Shown in pieces: positions 50,157-58,976 of a stretch of DNA of 64,000 nucleotides. Where the stretch lies: the NCBI RefSeq assembly GCF_002154895.1, contig NZ_MUIZ01000001.1:62001-126000 (forward strand). Direction: 5' to 3'. Under the pieces are notes generated by a model that saw nothing but the letters and a program-made list of their open reading frames with translations, did no database searches and was not told the DNA's origin. Position numbers and translations under genes: made by a program. The stretch is from Lactococcus petauri. GTDB lineage: Bacteria > Bacillota > Bacilli > Lactobacillales > Streptococcaceae. The stretch's first letter is position 1. Each line of letters starts with the position of its first letter.

Positions 50157-50477
50157 CTATAGTTTTGGAATAAATCCTTTACGTTTAAACTTTTCTATTA
50201 ATTTATCTCCATCCTCTCGGTCAAAGAAAATTTCATGAGTGGACTCATAATCTGGGTACACAATGGGGACGATAAATCCACTTTTGATATATTTTCTTAT
50301 AACCTTTGGCGAAGCAGAAGTATATCTAATAAATTCATCTAACGTTAAAGTTTTGTTTCCATTAACATGAGCTAAAAGCTCGCTTAGTGCCAGAATATTC
50401 ATTGAAGTAGCACGCTTACTGATTTCCATAATCGCTTTATTTACGATTTTAATAATATCGTCGTCTGTATTACTCAT
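50157..50477 (-). CDS. MerR-like winged-helix regulator (106 aa)
   Basis: Residues 45-95 (LTLDEFIRYTSASPKVIRKYIKSGFIVPI and FFDREDGDKLIEKFKRKG) follow the MerR helix-turn-helix-wing pattern. GAAAGGT precedes the ATG. First gene of the four-gene unit 50477-46784 and the rightmost gene of the element, so a likely regulator of that unit. Confidence 0.6.
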   Translation of the reverse strand: MSNTDDDIIKIVNKAIMEISKRATSMNILALSELLAHVNGNKTLTLDEFIRYTSASPKVIRKYIKSGFIVPIVYPDYESTHEIFFDREDGDKLIEKFKRKGFIPKL

Positions 50478-50511
50478 TTATTACCTTTCTAAAATCTCTA
50501 CTTAAATACAA

Positions 50512-50544
50512 AAAAAGTAGAAAAATAATATTTTTCTACTTTTT
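50512..50544. terminator. Boundary palindrome, bidirectional terminator
   Basis: Two perfect 16-bp arms around one base (AAAAAGTAG... and its complement) with T runs on both strands. It lies upstream of the MerR-like gene and marks the change from element to chromosome. Confidence 0.65.
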
Positions 50545-50772
50545 GTTTAAAGAATTATTTCAAGATATTTTGGCACATTTTGACACATTAGCCAAATTTA
50601 ATTATATCTGAGGTGGGTAAATATAGCTATCCGAACAAAGTATCATATTATAGCATATAATATCATGAATCAATTCAAAATAAATTGTGAGGAAAAATAT
50701 TTCCAAAGAAATGTTAGGAATTTCCTAAAATTGTAATAATCTCTTCAAAGATTTCCGTCTTTTCCTGATATT
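50545..50772. other. Gene-free boundary stretch
   Basis: No gene is seen. It contains TTTGGC/GCCAAA around CACATTTTGACACATTAG (50569-50596), an ATATTATA/TATAATAT repeat (about 50647-50665) and TTAGGAA/TTCCTAA (about 50716-50730). No direct repeat that would mark an attachment site could be recognised without the other end. Confidence 0.4.
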
Positions 50773-52302
50773 TTATATCTTAACGCTTTGCTTCTTATAG
50801 TTTCGGATCAGCCACCAGCCTAATACACTGAAGACAACTGGTCCAGCTATCATTGAGATAATATCCGAATACACACTTCCCAAAGGAATTTCAGCTGGCG
50901 CTTGGAGATAATTTATGACGGGTTCAATAATTGTAAAGAAGTCCGCCAGAATAATCATCAGTGCTGCAATCCAAGAGATGCCAATAGCAAAGGCTTGATT
51001 TTTCATAATCGTGAAAGGTTTCTCGATCGCCTGATTTTTCTTGAATTTGATATAAGCAAAGACGATAAAGACATAAGGAAGACTAGAAGCAATATTACTC
51101 ATGTTAGTAATGACTAGGAAGAATTTATCTGCTGCTCCCTTATTGATGAGTGAAATTCCCATATTCAATAAAATCATTAGAGTCACAATGATGAATTGAG
51201 CTTTCATAGCATTTTTAGGCACACCATTTTCTATTTTTCCAAGTTTTCCTGGCCACACTTTTTCCGGTGTCCCCTCCATCAGTTGTTTAAGGGGAGAATA
51301 AATCAAAGTAAAGAGTGCACCTATAAGAGTGAGAAACATCGAGAGACCTACATAACGAGCAAAAACTGTTCCCCAAGTATGTACAGCACCAGATGATAGA
51401 TTGAAGGATTCTGCCAGTTTTTCACCCAGCTGCTGCATCATAAAATAAGTAATATTACCTTGGTTGACTGAACCATCCATAATCCCCGGAATCCAGTCTT
51501 TATCAAAATTAATGAAAAAACCTGTACAAAGAATCATGAAAGAATAACCAATGCCAATAATGGCTGCCGAAAGTAAGATACCTTTAGGAAAGTTCTTTTT
51601 CGGTTCCACTGTTTCATCAACCAGTCCTCCCACGGATTCTACTCCGGCGTAGGCAAAAATAGCATATACTAAGAAAGCAATAAAAGTAACAAAACTTGTA
51701 GGTTGCAATGTTGGATTTGGTGTTGAAATCAAGGATTTTATCGTTAAGGGCGTTGCAGGCTGAAAACCACTTTTAGCTAAAATAATAAAGGCACCGATGA
51801 TGAGAATAAAATTAAGGGAAACAACAGCAATACCTCCAACTGAGGCCACTTTTTTTATGGTTTCAAGCCCTCTAAGCGAAATGAACGTCACGAGAAACAT
51901 GATAAGAATGGCCAAAAGTGACACAATAACTGTGCTTGGTAAGATCGTTGTGCCAAAAATCATGTTAGAAATAGGAACTAATATACGGTTTCCTACAGAG
52001 ACAAACCAGATAACCCAGGACATATACCACATCAAAGTACCAATCATGGCAAAGGATGGCCCCACTGATTTTTCCATCCATGTATAAATACCACCTTTCT
52101 CAGCATTAAAAGCTGAACCAAATTCAGTGACCATTAAAGAAAATGGGATGAAAAAGACTAAGGCACTAATAATATACCAAATGATTGATCCGTAGCCCAT
52201 TTGAAAAAAGGCGAGCGGAACATTCCCAAAGCCATACACCGATGTAAAAATCATCAGGGCTAAAGAAATTGCTGTTAATTTATTTTTTTTAAGTTGCGAC
52301 AT
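50773..52302 (-). CDS. yjeM: YjeM-type amino acid permease (APC family)
   Basis: 509 residues and about 12-13 hydrophobic helices. MIFTSVYGFGNVPLAFFQMGYGSIIWYI and GGIYTWMEKSVGPSFAMIGTLMWYMSWVIWFVS match the YjeM branch of the glutamate/GABA-type APC transporters. The ATG at 52302, behind AGAGGAAG, is preferred to the longer frame. It has a clear promoter at 52334-52362 and is the first chromosomal-type gene right of the element. Substrate unknown. Confidence 0.85.
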   Translation of the reverse strand: MSQLKKNKLTAISLALMIFTSVYGFGNVPLAFFQMGYGSIIWYIISALVFFIPFSLMVTEFGSAFNAEKGGIYTWMEKSVGPSFAMIGTLMWYMSWVIWFVSVGNRILVPISNMIFGTTILPSTVIVSLLAILIMFLVTFISLRGLETIKKVASVGGIAVVSLNFILIIGAFIILAKSGFQPATPLTIKSLISTPNPTLQPTSFVTFIAFLVYAIFAYAGVESVGGLVDETVEPKKNFPKGILLSAAIIGIGYSFMILCTGFFINFDKDWIPGIMDGSVNQGNITYFMMQQLGEKLAESFNLSSGAVHTWGTVFARYVGLSMFLTLIGALFTLIYSPLKQLMEGTPEKVWPGKLGKIENGVPKNAMKAQFIIVTLMILLNMGISLINKGAADKFFLVITNMSNIASSLPYVFIVFAYIKFKKNQAIEKPFTIMKNQAFAIGISWIAALMIILADFFTIIEPVINYLQAPAEIPLGSVYSDIISMIAGPVVFSVLGWWLIRNYKKQSVKI

Positions 52303-52333
52303 TTTCTTCCTCTTTATGTATTTCTTTGGATTT

Positions 52334-52362
52334 ATTATACAGCTATATGTATATTTATGCAA
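52334..52362 (-). promoter_or_regulatory. Promoter of the permease gene
   Basis: TTGCAT (52357-52362), 17 bp, TATAAT (52334-52339) on the minus strand. Confidence 0.75.
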
Positions 52363-52437
52363 GAATTTATTAATAAACTGCAGTAAGTATGAATGTAAAT
52401 AAAATGCTTTTCTATTGTCCCTCCTTGAATCGGCATA

Positions 52438-52468
52438 AAAAAAATAGAGTAAAATACTCTATTTTTTT
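52438..52468. terminator. Bidirectional terminator
   Basis: A 14-bp perfect stem with a 3-base loop and seven T on each side, directly at the stop of the DUF4822 gene. Confidence 0.8.
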
Positions 52469-52469
52469 A

Positions 52470-53420
52470 CTAGAAGGTAAATGCTGGATTAAAAGCCCCT
52501 CTATATGGCTCATGTTCAACATAGACCGCAATATCCTTACCAGCTGCATCTTTCCCCATACGTTTGTAAGTAAATTTTTGAGAATTTAGCTCGGTGATTT
52601 CTAATACTGCACCGTATTTATTTTGACCAATAGAAACATGACTTCTAATTTTATTTTTGAAAATCACATCAAAGTAACCAAAATCACCACGGGTATTGCC
52701 TGTATTGACATCGAAAAATTCATATTTGCTAGTTTGTGCATCAAATTTCGCAAGACTAATAAACATCTGGTTTTCTTTTGTCACGTCATTACCTTGCTCA
52801 TCACGTACTACTGTACCATGCCATAAGGTACTACCAAGAATTTGACTGCCGGGCTTTGACTTCACAATTTTGCCTGTTTGAATATGCAATTTTTCACGAC
52901 CATGTGTAAATTTAAGATTTTTCGCCTTATAGGGTACATGTTCGACATATACTTCGACAGATTGACCATTTTTATCGACACCCATTCGTTTGTAAGTAAA
53001 TTTGTGGTGATTCAACTCTGTGATATCAACGACAGCTTGATAGTTTTGTGTCGCAGAGATGAGAACACGTTTTGTACCATCATTTGTTACGAAAAATGTT
53101 CCTTCATCACCTCTTGTTTTTCCAGTTGTCTTATCAAAAAATTCATAGTAACCTGTTTTGCTGTCATACTTGGCAAGGCCGATGAAGTTACTATTTTCTT
53201 TTGTTAAATCATTGCCCTGCGCATCATAAACTTTTGTGCCTTGCCAGTTTGTCTGTGACAATGTTTTTTCATATTGATTTCCTAATGAAGAATCGTTTTT
53301 ATGTGAAGATGAATGTTGAGACACCTGATTGGCTTGGGTCGAGTGATCTGACACATAAGTATCTGCAAAGACACCAAGTGCTAAGACAGATGAGAACAAT
53401 ACTATTTTTTGAACTTTCAT
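52470..53420 (-). CDS. Secreted protein with two DUF4822 repeats
   Basis: 316 residues. A signal peptide (MKVQKIVLFSSVLALGVFA) precedes a Ser/His-rich linker and two copies of a DUF4822 domain: TNWQGTKVYDAQGNDLTKEN... and TLWHGTVVRDEQGNDVTKEN..., each ending ITELN-x-KFTYKRMG-x-D and YVEHxPY. The start at 53420 follows AAGGAG. Divergent from the sensor kinase gene, so the two may share regulation. Function of DUF4822 is not established; exported. Confidence 0.8.
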   Translation of the reverse strand: MKVQKIVLFSSVLALGVFADTYVSDHSTQANQVSQHSSSHKNDSSLGNQYEKTLSQTNWQGTKVYDAQGNDLTKENSNFIGLAKYDSKTGYYEFFDKTTGKTRGDEGTFFVTNDGTKRVLISATQNYQAVVDITELNHHKFTYKRMGVDKNGQSVEVYVEHVPYKAKNLKFTHGREKLHIQTGKIVKSKPGSQILGSTLWHGTVVRDEQGNDVTKENQMFISLAKFDAQTSKYEFFDVNTGNTRGDFGYFDVIFKNKIRSHVSIGQNKYGAVLEITELNSQKFTYKRMGKDAAGKDIAVYVEHEPYRGAFNPAFTF

Positions 53421-53533
53421 AAGATAATCTCCTTTTTTATTGTATAATTTATTATAGCAAGCAAATATAAACTCCAAATGGCTAAATTATGAACAAATTA
53501 TAAACTTTTAGCATTTGGTTGAGAAAGAGCTAT

Positions 53534-55000
53534 ATGACAATAAAACATAGATTTATCACAACTTACATCAGTGCTATCGCAGTGACATTAGTTTCTGTGT
53601 TCTTAATTTTTTCTGTTGTATCTTACAGTACTTTGGGTAAGATTCCTTCTATAAAAAATATTTACAGTATGTTAACGACAAACCAGCCTCTCTCAGAGCA
53701 AGAAAAGCAAAGTTTTCTGACTTTGCAAACATTGGTAAAAAGTTCGCCAAATCTTCTTGAGCCTCCTTTAAAGGACGAAGCCAAAGATATTATTCAGAGC
53801 ATCGAAAAGCAAAATATTAATATCGTCATTCGCAAAGGCAATAATGTCCTCTATCATTCCGAAGAGCTGAAAGCTTCTTCACTTCGGGTTCATATGCCTG
53901 AGTTCGACGAAAGCAATCTTAATCCGACAGGCACGATGGATAACAATGGACGTTTTTATAATTACATCAAGTACAGCTTTAGATATGAAGATGGGACTTT
54001 TGGTGATTTTCTAATTTTAAAAAGACAAACTAACTTATTTGAGTTCTTCATTCGTTGGGGCATCTGGATGATTCTGTTCATTCTCATTTTATCTGCTCTT
54101 ATTTTCTGGTTTATCAGTAAGCGGCTTTCAAAAACCGTCATCAAACCCTTAGTTACTCTAGAAAAAAATGCCCGCTATCTGATCGAACAGGATAATATAC
54201 TTACGGAAAATCCATTTACTGATGATTCAAAGGGTGCAAAAGAGGTTGAACAGCTAAAAGAAAGTTTGTACCAGATGTGGACGGATCTTCAAGCTGCACG
54301 TCTGGTTCAGAAAAAGTATGAAGAAAATCGCAAAGAACTGATTGCCAACATCTCGCATGATCTTAAAACACCGATAACTTCAATCCTTGGTTATGTCGAA
54401 GGTTTGCAGGAAAACATTGCCCAGACGCCAGAAAAACGAGCACTTTATTTGGCAACCATCCATGAAAAGAGCTTGGTACTCAATGAACTTATCGATGAAC
54501 TCTTCCTTTACTCGAAGCTGGATATGGATAGTGTCAACTTAAGTTTTAGCAAAATCGACTTTACCTTCTATATTCAGAAGTTTGAATCCGAAATTGCAAG
54601 ACACGAAAATGTCAATGTTATCCTTCAGCTCCCACAAGATGAACTTCCTGTGCTGTTGGATACAGCTTACTTTGACCGAGTTATGCAAAACCTCATCCAA
54701 AACAGTTTTAAATTTGCGCAAGCAGAGCAGCAGTTAGAGATTATACTCACTTTATTTAAAACCTCAAAAGGTGTCCAGTTTATATTTGAAGACAATGGCA
54801 GAGGAATTTCACCTGAGGACTTACCTTATATTTTCGATCGTTTATACCGATCTGATAAGTCGCGCACTTCTCAGATAAAGGGCAGTGGTTTAGGGCTGAG
54901 TATTGTCAAACAAATCGTAGGACAACATCGAGGGTCTGTTCATGCCGAAAGTACTTTAAATAAAGGCACACGTATTATAATAATTCTGCCTAAAGCATAA
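53534..55000 (+). CDS. Sensor histidine kinase
   Basis: About 488 residues. TM1 at roughly 9-30, an extracellular domain of about 140 residues, TM2 at 176-196, a HAMP linker, HisKA with ELIANISHDLKTP (H275), then the ATP-binding boxes NLIQNSFKFA, DNGRGI and GSGLGLSIVK. The ATG at 53534 has AAAGAG upstream; a TTG five codons earlier is the alternative. It precedes the response regulator by 9 bp. The signal is unknown; the divergent DUF4822 gene is a possible target. Confidence 0.9.
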   Translation: MTIKHRFITTYISAIAVTLVSVFLIFSVVSYSTLGKIPSIKNIYSMLTTNQPLSEQEKQSFLTLQTLVKSSPNLLEPPLKDEAKDIIQSIEKQNINIVIRKGNNVLYHSEELKASSLRVHMPEFDESNLNPTGTMDNNGRFYNYIKYSFRYEDGTFGDFLILKRQTNLFEFFIRWGIWMILFILILSALIFWFISKRLSKTVIKPLVTLEKNARYLIEQDNILTENPFTDDSKGAKEVEQLKESLYQMWTDLQAARLVQKKYEENRKELIANISHDLKTPITSILGYVEGLQENIAQTPEKRALYLATIHEKSLVLNELIDELFLYSKLDMDSVNLSFSKIDFTFYIQKFESEIARHENVNVILQLPQDELPVLLDTAYFDRVMQNLIQNSFKFAQAEQQLEIILTLFKTSKGVQFIFEDNGRGISPEDLPYIFDRLYRSDKSRTSQIKGSGLGLSIVKQIVGQHRGSVHAESTLNKGTRIIIILPKA

Positions 55001-55009
55001 GGAGTAACA

Positions 55010-55699
55010 ATGAAAGATAAAATTTTAATCATCGAAGACGATGTGAGTATCGCCAACTTACAAAAGGACTATTTGGAAATTAACGGAATGGATGCTGTGA
55101 TTGAAACAGACGGAACAGCTGGTTTAATCACTGCTCTAAATCTAGATTTTGACTTAATTATCGTGGATATTATGCTTCCTGGGGTTGATGGATTTGAGAT
55201 TTGTAAAGCAATTCGAAATAAAAAACAAACGCCTATCATGATTGTTTCCGCAAAAAAAGAAGATATTGATAAAATTCGCGGACTTGGCTTGGGTGCTAAC
55301 GATTATATGATTAAACCATTCAGTCCCAATGAACTGGTGGCACGAGTCAAAGCTCATATCCAGAACTATAAACTTTTAAAACCTAAAGAAAACTCCGATA
55401 TTCTTAAGATAGATGACCTTATCATCCACAAGGATTCACATAAGGTTTACGTATTAGACAAAGAAATCATCCTCACGAACAAGGAATTCCAACTGTTGCT
55501 CTTTTTAGCCGAACACCCAAATCGAGTATGGAGCAAGGAAAGCTTATTTGAACAAATCTGGGAGATGGATATTTATGATACAGATGTTGCTACTGTTGTT
55601 GTTCATATTAAAAGACTAAGAGAAAAATTCAAAAGCGTTCAGTCGCCAACACAGCCTATCGAAACTATTTGGGGCGTGGGCTATCGCTTTAATTTATAA
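55010..55699 (+). CDS. OmpR-family response regulator
   Basis: 229 residues. Receiver domain with acidic pocket IIEDD, phosphorylation site D53 in IIVDIMLPG, and KPF near 104; C-terminal winged helix ending WGVGYRFNL. AAGGAG precedes the ATG. Forms a two-component pair with the upstream kinase and shares a terminator with the convergent gene. Confidence 0.9.
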   Translation: MKDKILIIEDDVSIANLQKDYLEINGMDAVIETDGTAGLITALNLDFDLIIVDIMLPGVDGFEICKAIRNKKQTPIMIVSAKKEDIDKIRGLGLGANDYMIKPFSPNELVARVKAHIQNYKLLKPKENSDILKIDDLIIHKDSHKVYVLDKEIILTNKEFQLLLFLAEHPNRVWSKESLFEQIWEMDIYDTDVATVVVHIKRLREKFKSVQSPTQPIETIWGVGYRFNL

Positions 55700-55700
55700 T

Positions 55701-55738
55701 AAAAAACGTTTCTGTCATAAGGACAGAAACGTTTTTTT
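55701..55738. terminator. Bidirectional terminator
   Basis: A 16-bp perfect stem (AAAAAACGTTTCTGTC and complement) with a 5-base loop separates the convergent regulator and dioxygenase genes. Confidence 0.85.
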
Positions 55739-55748
55739 ATTATATTAT

Positions 55749-56918
55749 TTATTTTCCAAGATAACGTTGTTCAAAAGCTTCAAGGCTTTCACCTTCTCGA
55801 CGTTCAACAACTTTTTCAACAGTCCATAATTCATCATGGCTACGATCACGCATCGTATCCGAAGTATCTAGAGGACGTAAACTTGCTGCTGTACGTGCTT
55901 TGACAGCTTCATCTTCTGGGAAGAGATGAGGAGGTAAACTTAGGTCTTTCCCTGCTTCTTCTTTTGATTCGTCAATCCAGAAACCTGAAGTAATTAATGC
56001 CTCTTCATAACTGTCGACAGCACCATCACCTGACTCAGCCATATCAAGAGCGCCAATACCTGGTGTAAATGTAGCAATTTCAAACAGAACACCCGGAGCT
56101 ACACGCACGTATTCGCTAGAGAAGTAGAAACGATCCACCAAGCCAGAATGTGGTAAACGAAAGGCTTGAATACGTTCAATCCAGTAATTTAAAGTTTCAG
56201 GATTTGTCGTTCCTAATGCTAAATGGTGAATTGTACCGTAGCCTTGATAAGCATAACGCTCATTTTCTTGCGCTTCTTCAATGATCAAAGCTGCACCATT
56301 GCCTCCATTGGCTACTTCAAAAAGATGCAAATTATTTTCTTGACCAGCATAACGGAAGCCAAAGACTGTTTCCAAAATAATCCGTAAATTGTAAGTGTCC
56401 GTAACTTTCACAAAGACTGGACCCATGCCAATGATTCCATGTTCAGGCGCTACATTTGAGAGAAGCCATGAACGATCCAGTGCAGCATCACCTGTGTTGT
56501 CTTGATCGGAAATCAATTGGTATTTTTGACCATCAAAATCTTCAAATTCGAGTGTTTTCTTGCCAAATTTGACATTAATTTCGCCATGTTTAACATGCGC
56601 TTTTTCAAAACGCTCTGTCCAGTAAGTAAGAGAAGCGTCACTTGGTACACGAAACGAAGCACGCTCAATATTGTTTGCCCCATGCATTCCTTTGGGAATA
56701 TCTTTGAAGTCAAAGAAGGTCATATTTGGACTTTTCCCATCTTCCCCTGTGAAGTAAAGGTGATAAGTCTCATAATCATCTTGATTGACGGTTAATTTTG
56801 CCAAACGTAAGCCTAAGATATTTGTAAAAAAGTCATAATTCTTTTGTGCGCTTGATGTGATTGCTGTAACGTGGTGAACTCCACCAAGGATATTTTGTGT
56901 TTCAATTTCTGTGTTCAT
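55749..56918 (-). CDS. Ring-cleaving dioxygenase (MhqO-like, VOC family)
   Basis: 389 residues made of two glyoxalase-type VOC modules: GGVHHVTAITSSAQKNYDFF at the start and GTIHHLALGTTNPETLNYW near 235, with further metal ligands in ARVAPG... EYVRVAPGVLFEIAT. These enzymes open hydroquinone or catechol rings and protect against quinones. The internal ATG at 56918 with AGAGGAAAA upstream is chosen; the longer frame's 31 extra residues are not typical. It follows the esterase gene, as in the mhq operons. Confidence 0.85.
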   Translation of the reverse strand: MNTEIETQNILGGVHHVTAITSSAQKNYDFFTNILGLRLAKLTVNQDDYETYHLYFTGEDGKSPNMTFFDFKDIPKGMHGANNIERASFRVPSDASLTYWTERFEKAHVKHGEINVKFGKKTLEFEDFDGQKYQLISDQDNTGDAALDRSWLLSNVAPEHGIIGMGPVFVKVTDTYNLRIILETVFGFRYAGQENNLHLFEVANGGNGAALIIEEAQENERYAYQGYGTIHHLALGTTNPETLNYWIERIQAFRLPHSGLVDRFYFSSEYVRVAPGVLFEIATFTPGIGALDMAESGDGAVDSYEEALITSGFWIDESKEEAGKDLSLPPHLFPEDEAVKARTAASLRPLDTSDTMRDRSHDELWTVEKVVERREGESLEAFEQRYLGK

Positions 56919-56995
56919 GGGATTTTCCTCTTTTTTTAGTTTTTTTATGATTTTCTCGATTGGAAAGACATGTTCATGTAAGCTTATCTTTTTCT

Positions 56996-57607
56996 TCATG
57001 CTGCTAACCATTTCTTTGCTGCTACAAGTTCATCATTGCTTAATTGGTGACCAAAACTGGTTTTAAATACTTCCAGCTCACATTCTGTCTTTTGCAAGTC
57101 AGAAGAGAGCTCTTCCAGATTTGCTCGACTTACGATAGGATCATTGTCCGCGTGAGTCAGAAAAATTTTACTTTCATCTGCAATTACGGGTTCTTCTATA
57201 TCGGTAAGTTGCATGGCATGAAAGGCTAAAACTCTATCAAATTGCATTATGCCTTTCAGTTGCATATATAGTGCAACATTCGCACCATTAGAATAACCAA
57301 TCACTGCAAGTCGCGTAAGATCCAGCTGATATTTTTGTCCTAAACGTGTCACTTCTGTAGCTAACCATTGGGATTCTTGGCTCAGCGATTCCAAGTCAAA
57401 ATTTTCTTTCGTAAAACCAGGACCTTTGAGTTTAAAGTAGCGGTTTATCCCTTGCTCACTGACGCGTCCACGAATGGATAAGAGAGGGTGATTGGGAAAT
57501 AAGTCTTCAGCCAATGGAATCAGCTGCTCTTCATCACCACCTGTGCTATGCAAAACCAGAACAGGTGCAAGGCTTTCATCGCCGGGTTTAAAAATATAGT
57601 TGGTCAT
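56996..57607 (-). CDS. MhqD-like alpha/beta-hydrolase (carboxylesterase)
   Basis: 203 residues. The catalytic triad is visible: nucleophile S106 in GYSNGA, D156 in THADNDPIVS and H187 in FGHQLS. Homologues accompany MhqO-type dioxygenases in quinone or 2-methylhydroquinone resistance. GAAATGA-type weak SD. First gene of the pair, directly behind the operator-bearing promoter. Confidence 0.85.
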   Translation of the reverse strand: MTNYIFKPGDESLAPVLVLHSTGGDEEQLIPLAEDLFPNHPLLSIRGRVSEQGINRYFKLKGPGFTKENFDLESLSQESQWLATEVTRLGQKYQLDLTRLAVIGYSNGANVALYMQLKGIMQFDRVLAFHAMQLTDIEEPVIADESKIFLTHADNDPIVSRANLEELSSDLQKTECELEVFKTSFGHQLSNDELVAAKKWLAA

Positions 57608-57706
57608 TTCATTTCCTCTTTCTGATACAGATTAGACTTGCCTATTTTTGATACAGCCTCAACATCGTTTTATGTTTTTTTTAATTTTCATTTTTTGTCC
57701 CTTTTC

Positions 57707-57760
57707 GTTTACGTTTGTAAACTATATTTGTATTATATCGTTTACTTTTGTAAACGTCAA
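57707..57760 (-). promoter_or_regulatory. Promoter with two palindromic operators for the mhq-like operon
   Basis: TTGACG (57755-57760), 17 bp, TATAAT (57732-57737) on the minus strand. A palindrome CGTTTAC-N4-GTAAACG (57739-57756) fills the spacer and a second GTTTAC-N4-GTAAAC (57707-57722) lies at the transcription start. The layout suits repression by a dimeric TetR- or MarR-type regulator, whose gene is not adjacent. The rest of 57608-57927 holds no gene. Confidence 0.8.
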
Positions 57761-57927
57761 GTATTTAAGATTATTTTTTCAAAAATTTTTTAGTGACTAA
57801 AATCCTGCAACTTACTTTAATTGTCCTTGAATTTTTACTTTTTTTGTTCTTTATCAAGTTTTCACTTACGAAGACACGGTCATTTATGTTATGATATAGT
57901 GCACTTAAAAAGAATGGAGAAAAAAAG

Positions 57928-58389
57928 ATGCCTAAAAATTTTAAAGAAGAACTTGTTTTTACCGGATTAATTGCTGGAATGATGGTTTTTGGAATGACCA
58001 TGTATAATGTTTTTAAAGCCAGCGGTATAAGTATGGAAAGTTGGGGAAATGTAGCTACTGGTTTTCCACTCGCTCTACTTGTCGCTGTCATACTTGATCT
58101 TGCACTTGTTGGTCCGCTGGCGAAAAAAATTGTCTTTTCTCATATCGAAAAAAAGAACTTACAGCCTTCTCCTGCGCAACTTGGTATTTTTATTTCCTTG
58201 TTTATGATTCTAGGAATGGTTACCCTTATGTCTATTTTTGGGATTATCATGGAAGGGACACCAACAACAGATAGTCTTCTTCTCTTGTATGGTAAAACAT
58301 GGGCATTAAACATCGTCGTTGCACTTCCTCTTCAATTACTTTTGGTCGGTCCAAGTTCACGATTTATATTTGCGAAAATTTATCGTTAA
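57928..58389 (+). CDS. DUF2798 membrane protein
   Basis: 153 residues with four hydrophobic helices in two similar halves: ELVFTGLIAGMMVFGMTMYN and FISLFMILGMVTLMSIFGIIM, each followed by a helix with FPLALLVAVILDLALVGPLAKKI / LPLQLLLVGPSSRFIF. This is the DUF2798 double repeat. GGAGAAAAA precedes the ATG. Function unknown. Confidence 0.8.
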   Translation: MPKNFKEELVFTGLIAGMMVFGMTMYNVFKASGISMESWGNVATGFPLALLVAVILDLALVGPLAKKIVFSHIEKKNLQPSPAQLGIFISLFMILGMVTLMSIFGIIMEGTPTTDSLLLLYGKTWALNIVVALPLQLLLVGPSSRFIFAKIYR

Positions 58390-58403
58390 ATACCTGAAGA
58401 ATA

Positions 58404-58440
58404 CTAAAAAGTCCCTTTAAAAGATAAAGGGACTTTTTAG
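58404..58440. terminator. Bidirectional terminator
   Basis: CTAAAAAGTCCCTTT and its complement flank 7 bases, just after the DUF2798 stop. Confidence 0.8.
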
Positions 58441-58564
58441 TCAAAAGAAAAAACTCTCCAAGTTGAAGAGTAAATTGAAATTATGAAATTATGTATTTAA
58501 ATTGTATCAAAAAATTTACACTAGTGGTTAACATTTGTCTATAAATTTTTCTTTTTAAATAAAA

Positions 58565-58592
58565 AAAGCGGTCCATTATTTTTCGACCGCTT
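58565..58592 (-). terminator. secG terminator
   Basis: AAGCGGTC/GACCGCTT stem followed by seven T on the minus strand. Confidence 0.8.
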
Positions 58593-58614
58593 CATTTTGC
58601 ATATTGTCATTCTT

Positions 58615-58863
58615 TTATTTCGTAGAGAGAACGACCAAGATGAAACCAAGTACAAGCCAAATACCAATAGTAATACCTGTAAAACGTTGCATCACAGCCT
58701 CAAAACCACGCGCTTTACGTCGTTCAAATAGCTCGCCTGAACCACCTGAAAAAGCATCAGCAGCACCATCTTGTTTAGAAGGTTGCATCAAAATTGAAAT
58801 AACTAAAATTGCAGAAATAACCAACATAATGACGAGTAAAACGTCGTAAATTACTTTATCCAT
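58615..58863 (-). CDS. secG: Preprotein translocase subunit SecG
   Basis: 82 residues, two hydrophobic helices (5-24 and 58-78) joined by a loop QPSKQDGAADAFSGGSGELFERRKARGFE, the SecG signature. It supports SecYE during protein export. GAAGAAAAG upstream of the ATG. Single gene with its own terminator; next to trxB, as in related genomes. Confidence 0.9.
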   Translation of the reverse strand: MDKVIYDVLLVIMLVISAILVISILMQPSKQDGAADAFSGGSGELFERRKARGFEAVMQRFTGITIGIWLVLGFILVVLSTK

Positions 58864-58941
58864 ATATACTTTTCTTCCTTAATCAGAATTACACTAATAA
58901 GATTATAACACATTTGCTACTAGAATACGAACGATAAAAAC

Positions 58942-58974
58942 AAAAAAGAACGGCAGTAATGCACGTTCTTTTTT
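58942..58974 (-). terminator. trxB terminator
   Basis: AAAAAAGAACG/CGTTCTTTTTT stem, 3 bp after the trxB stop codon. Confidence 0.8.
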
Positions 58975-58976
58975 GT

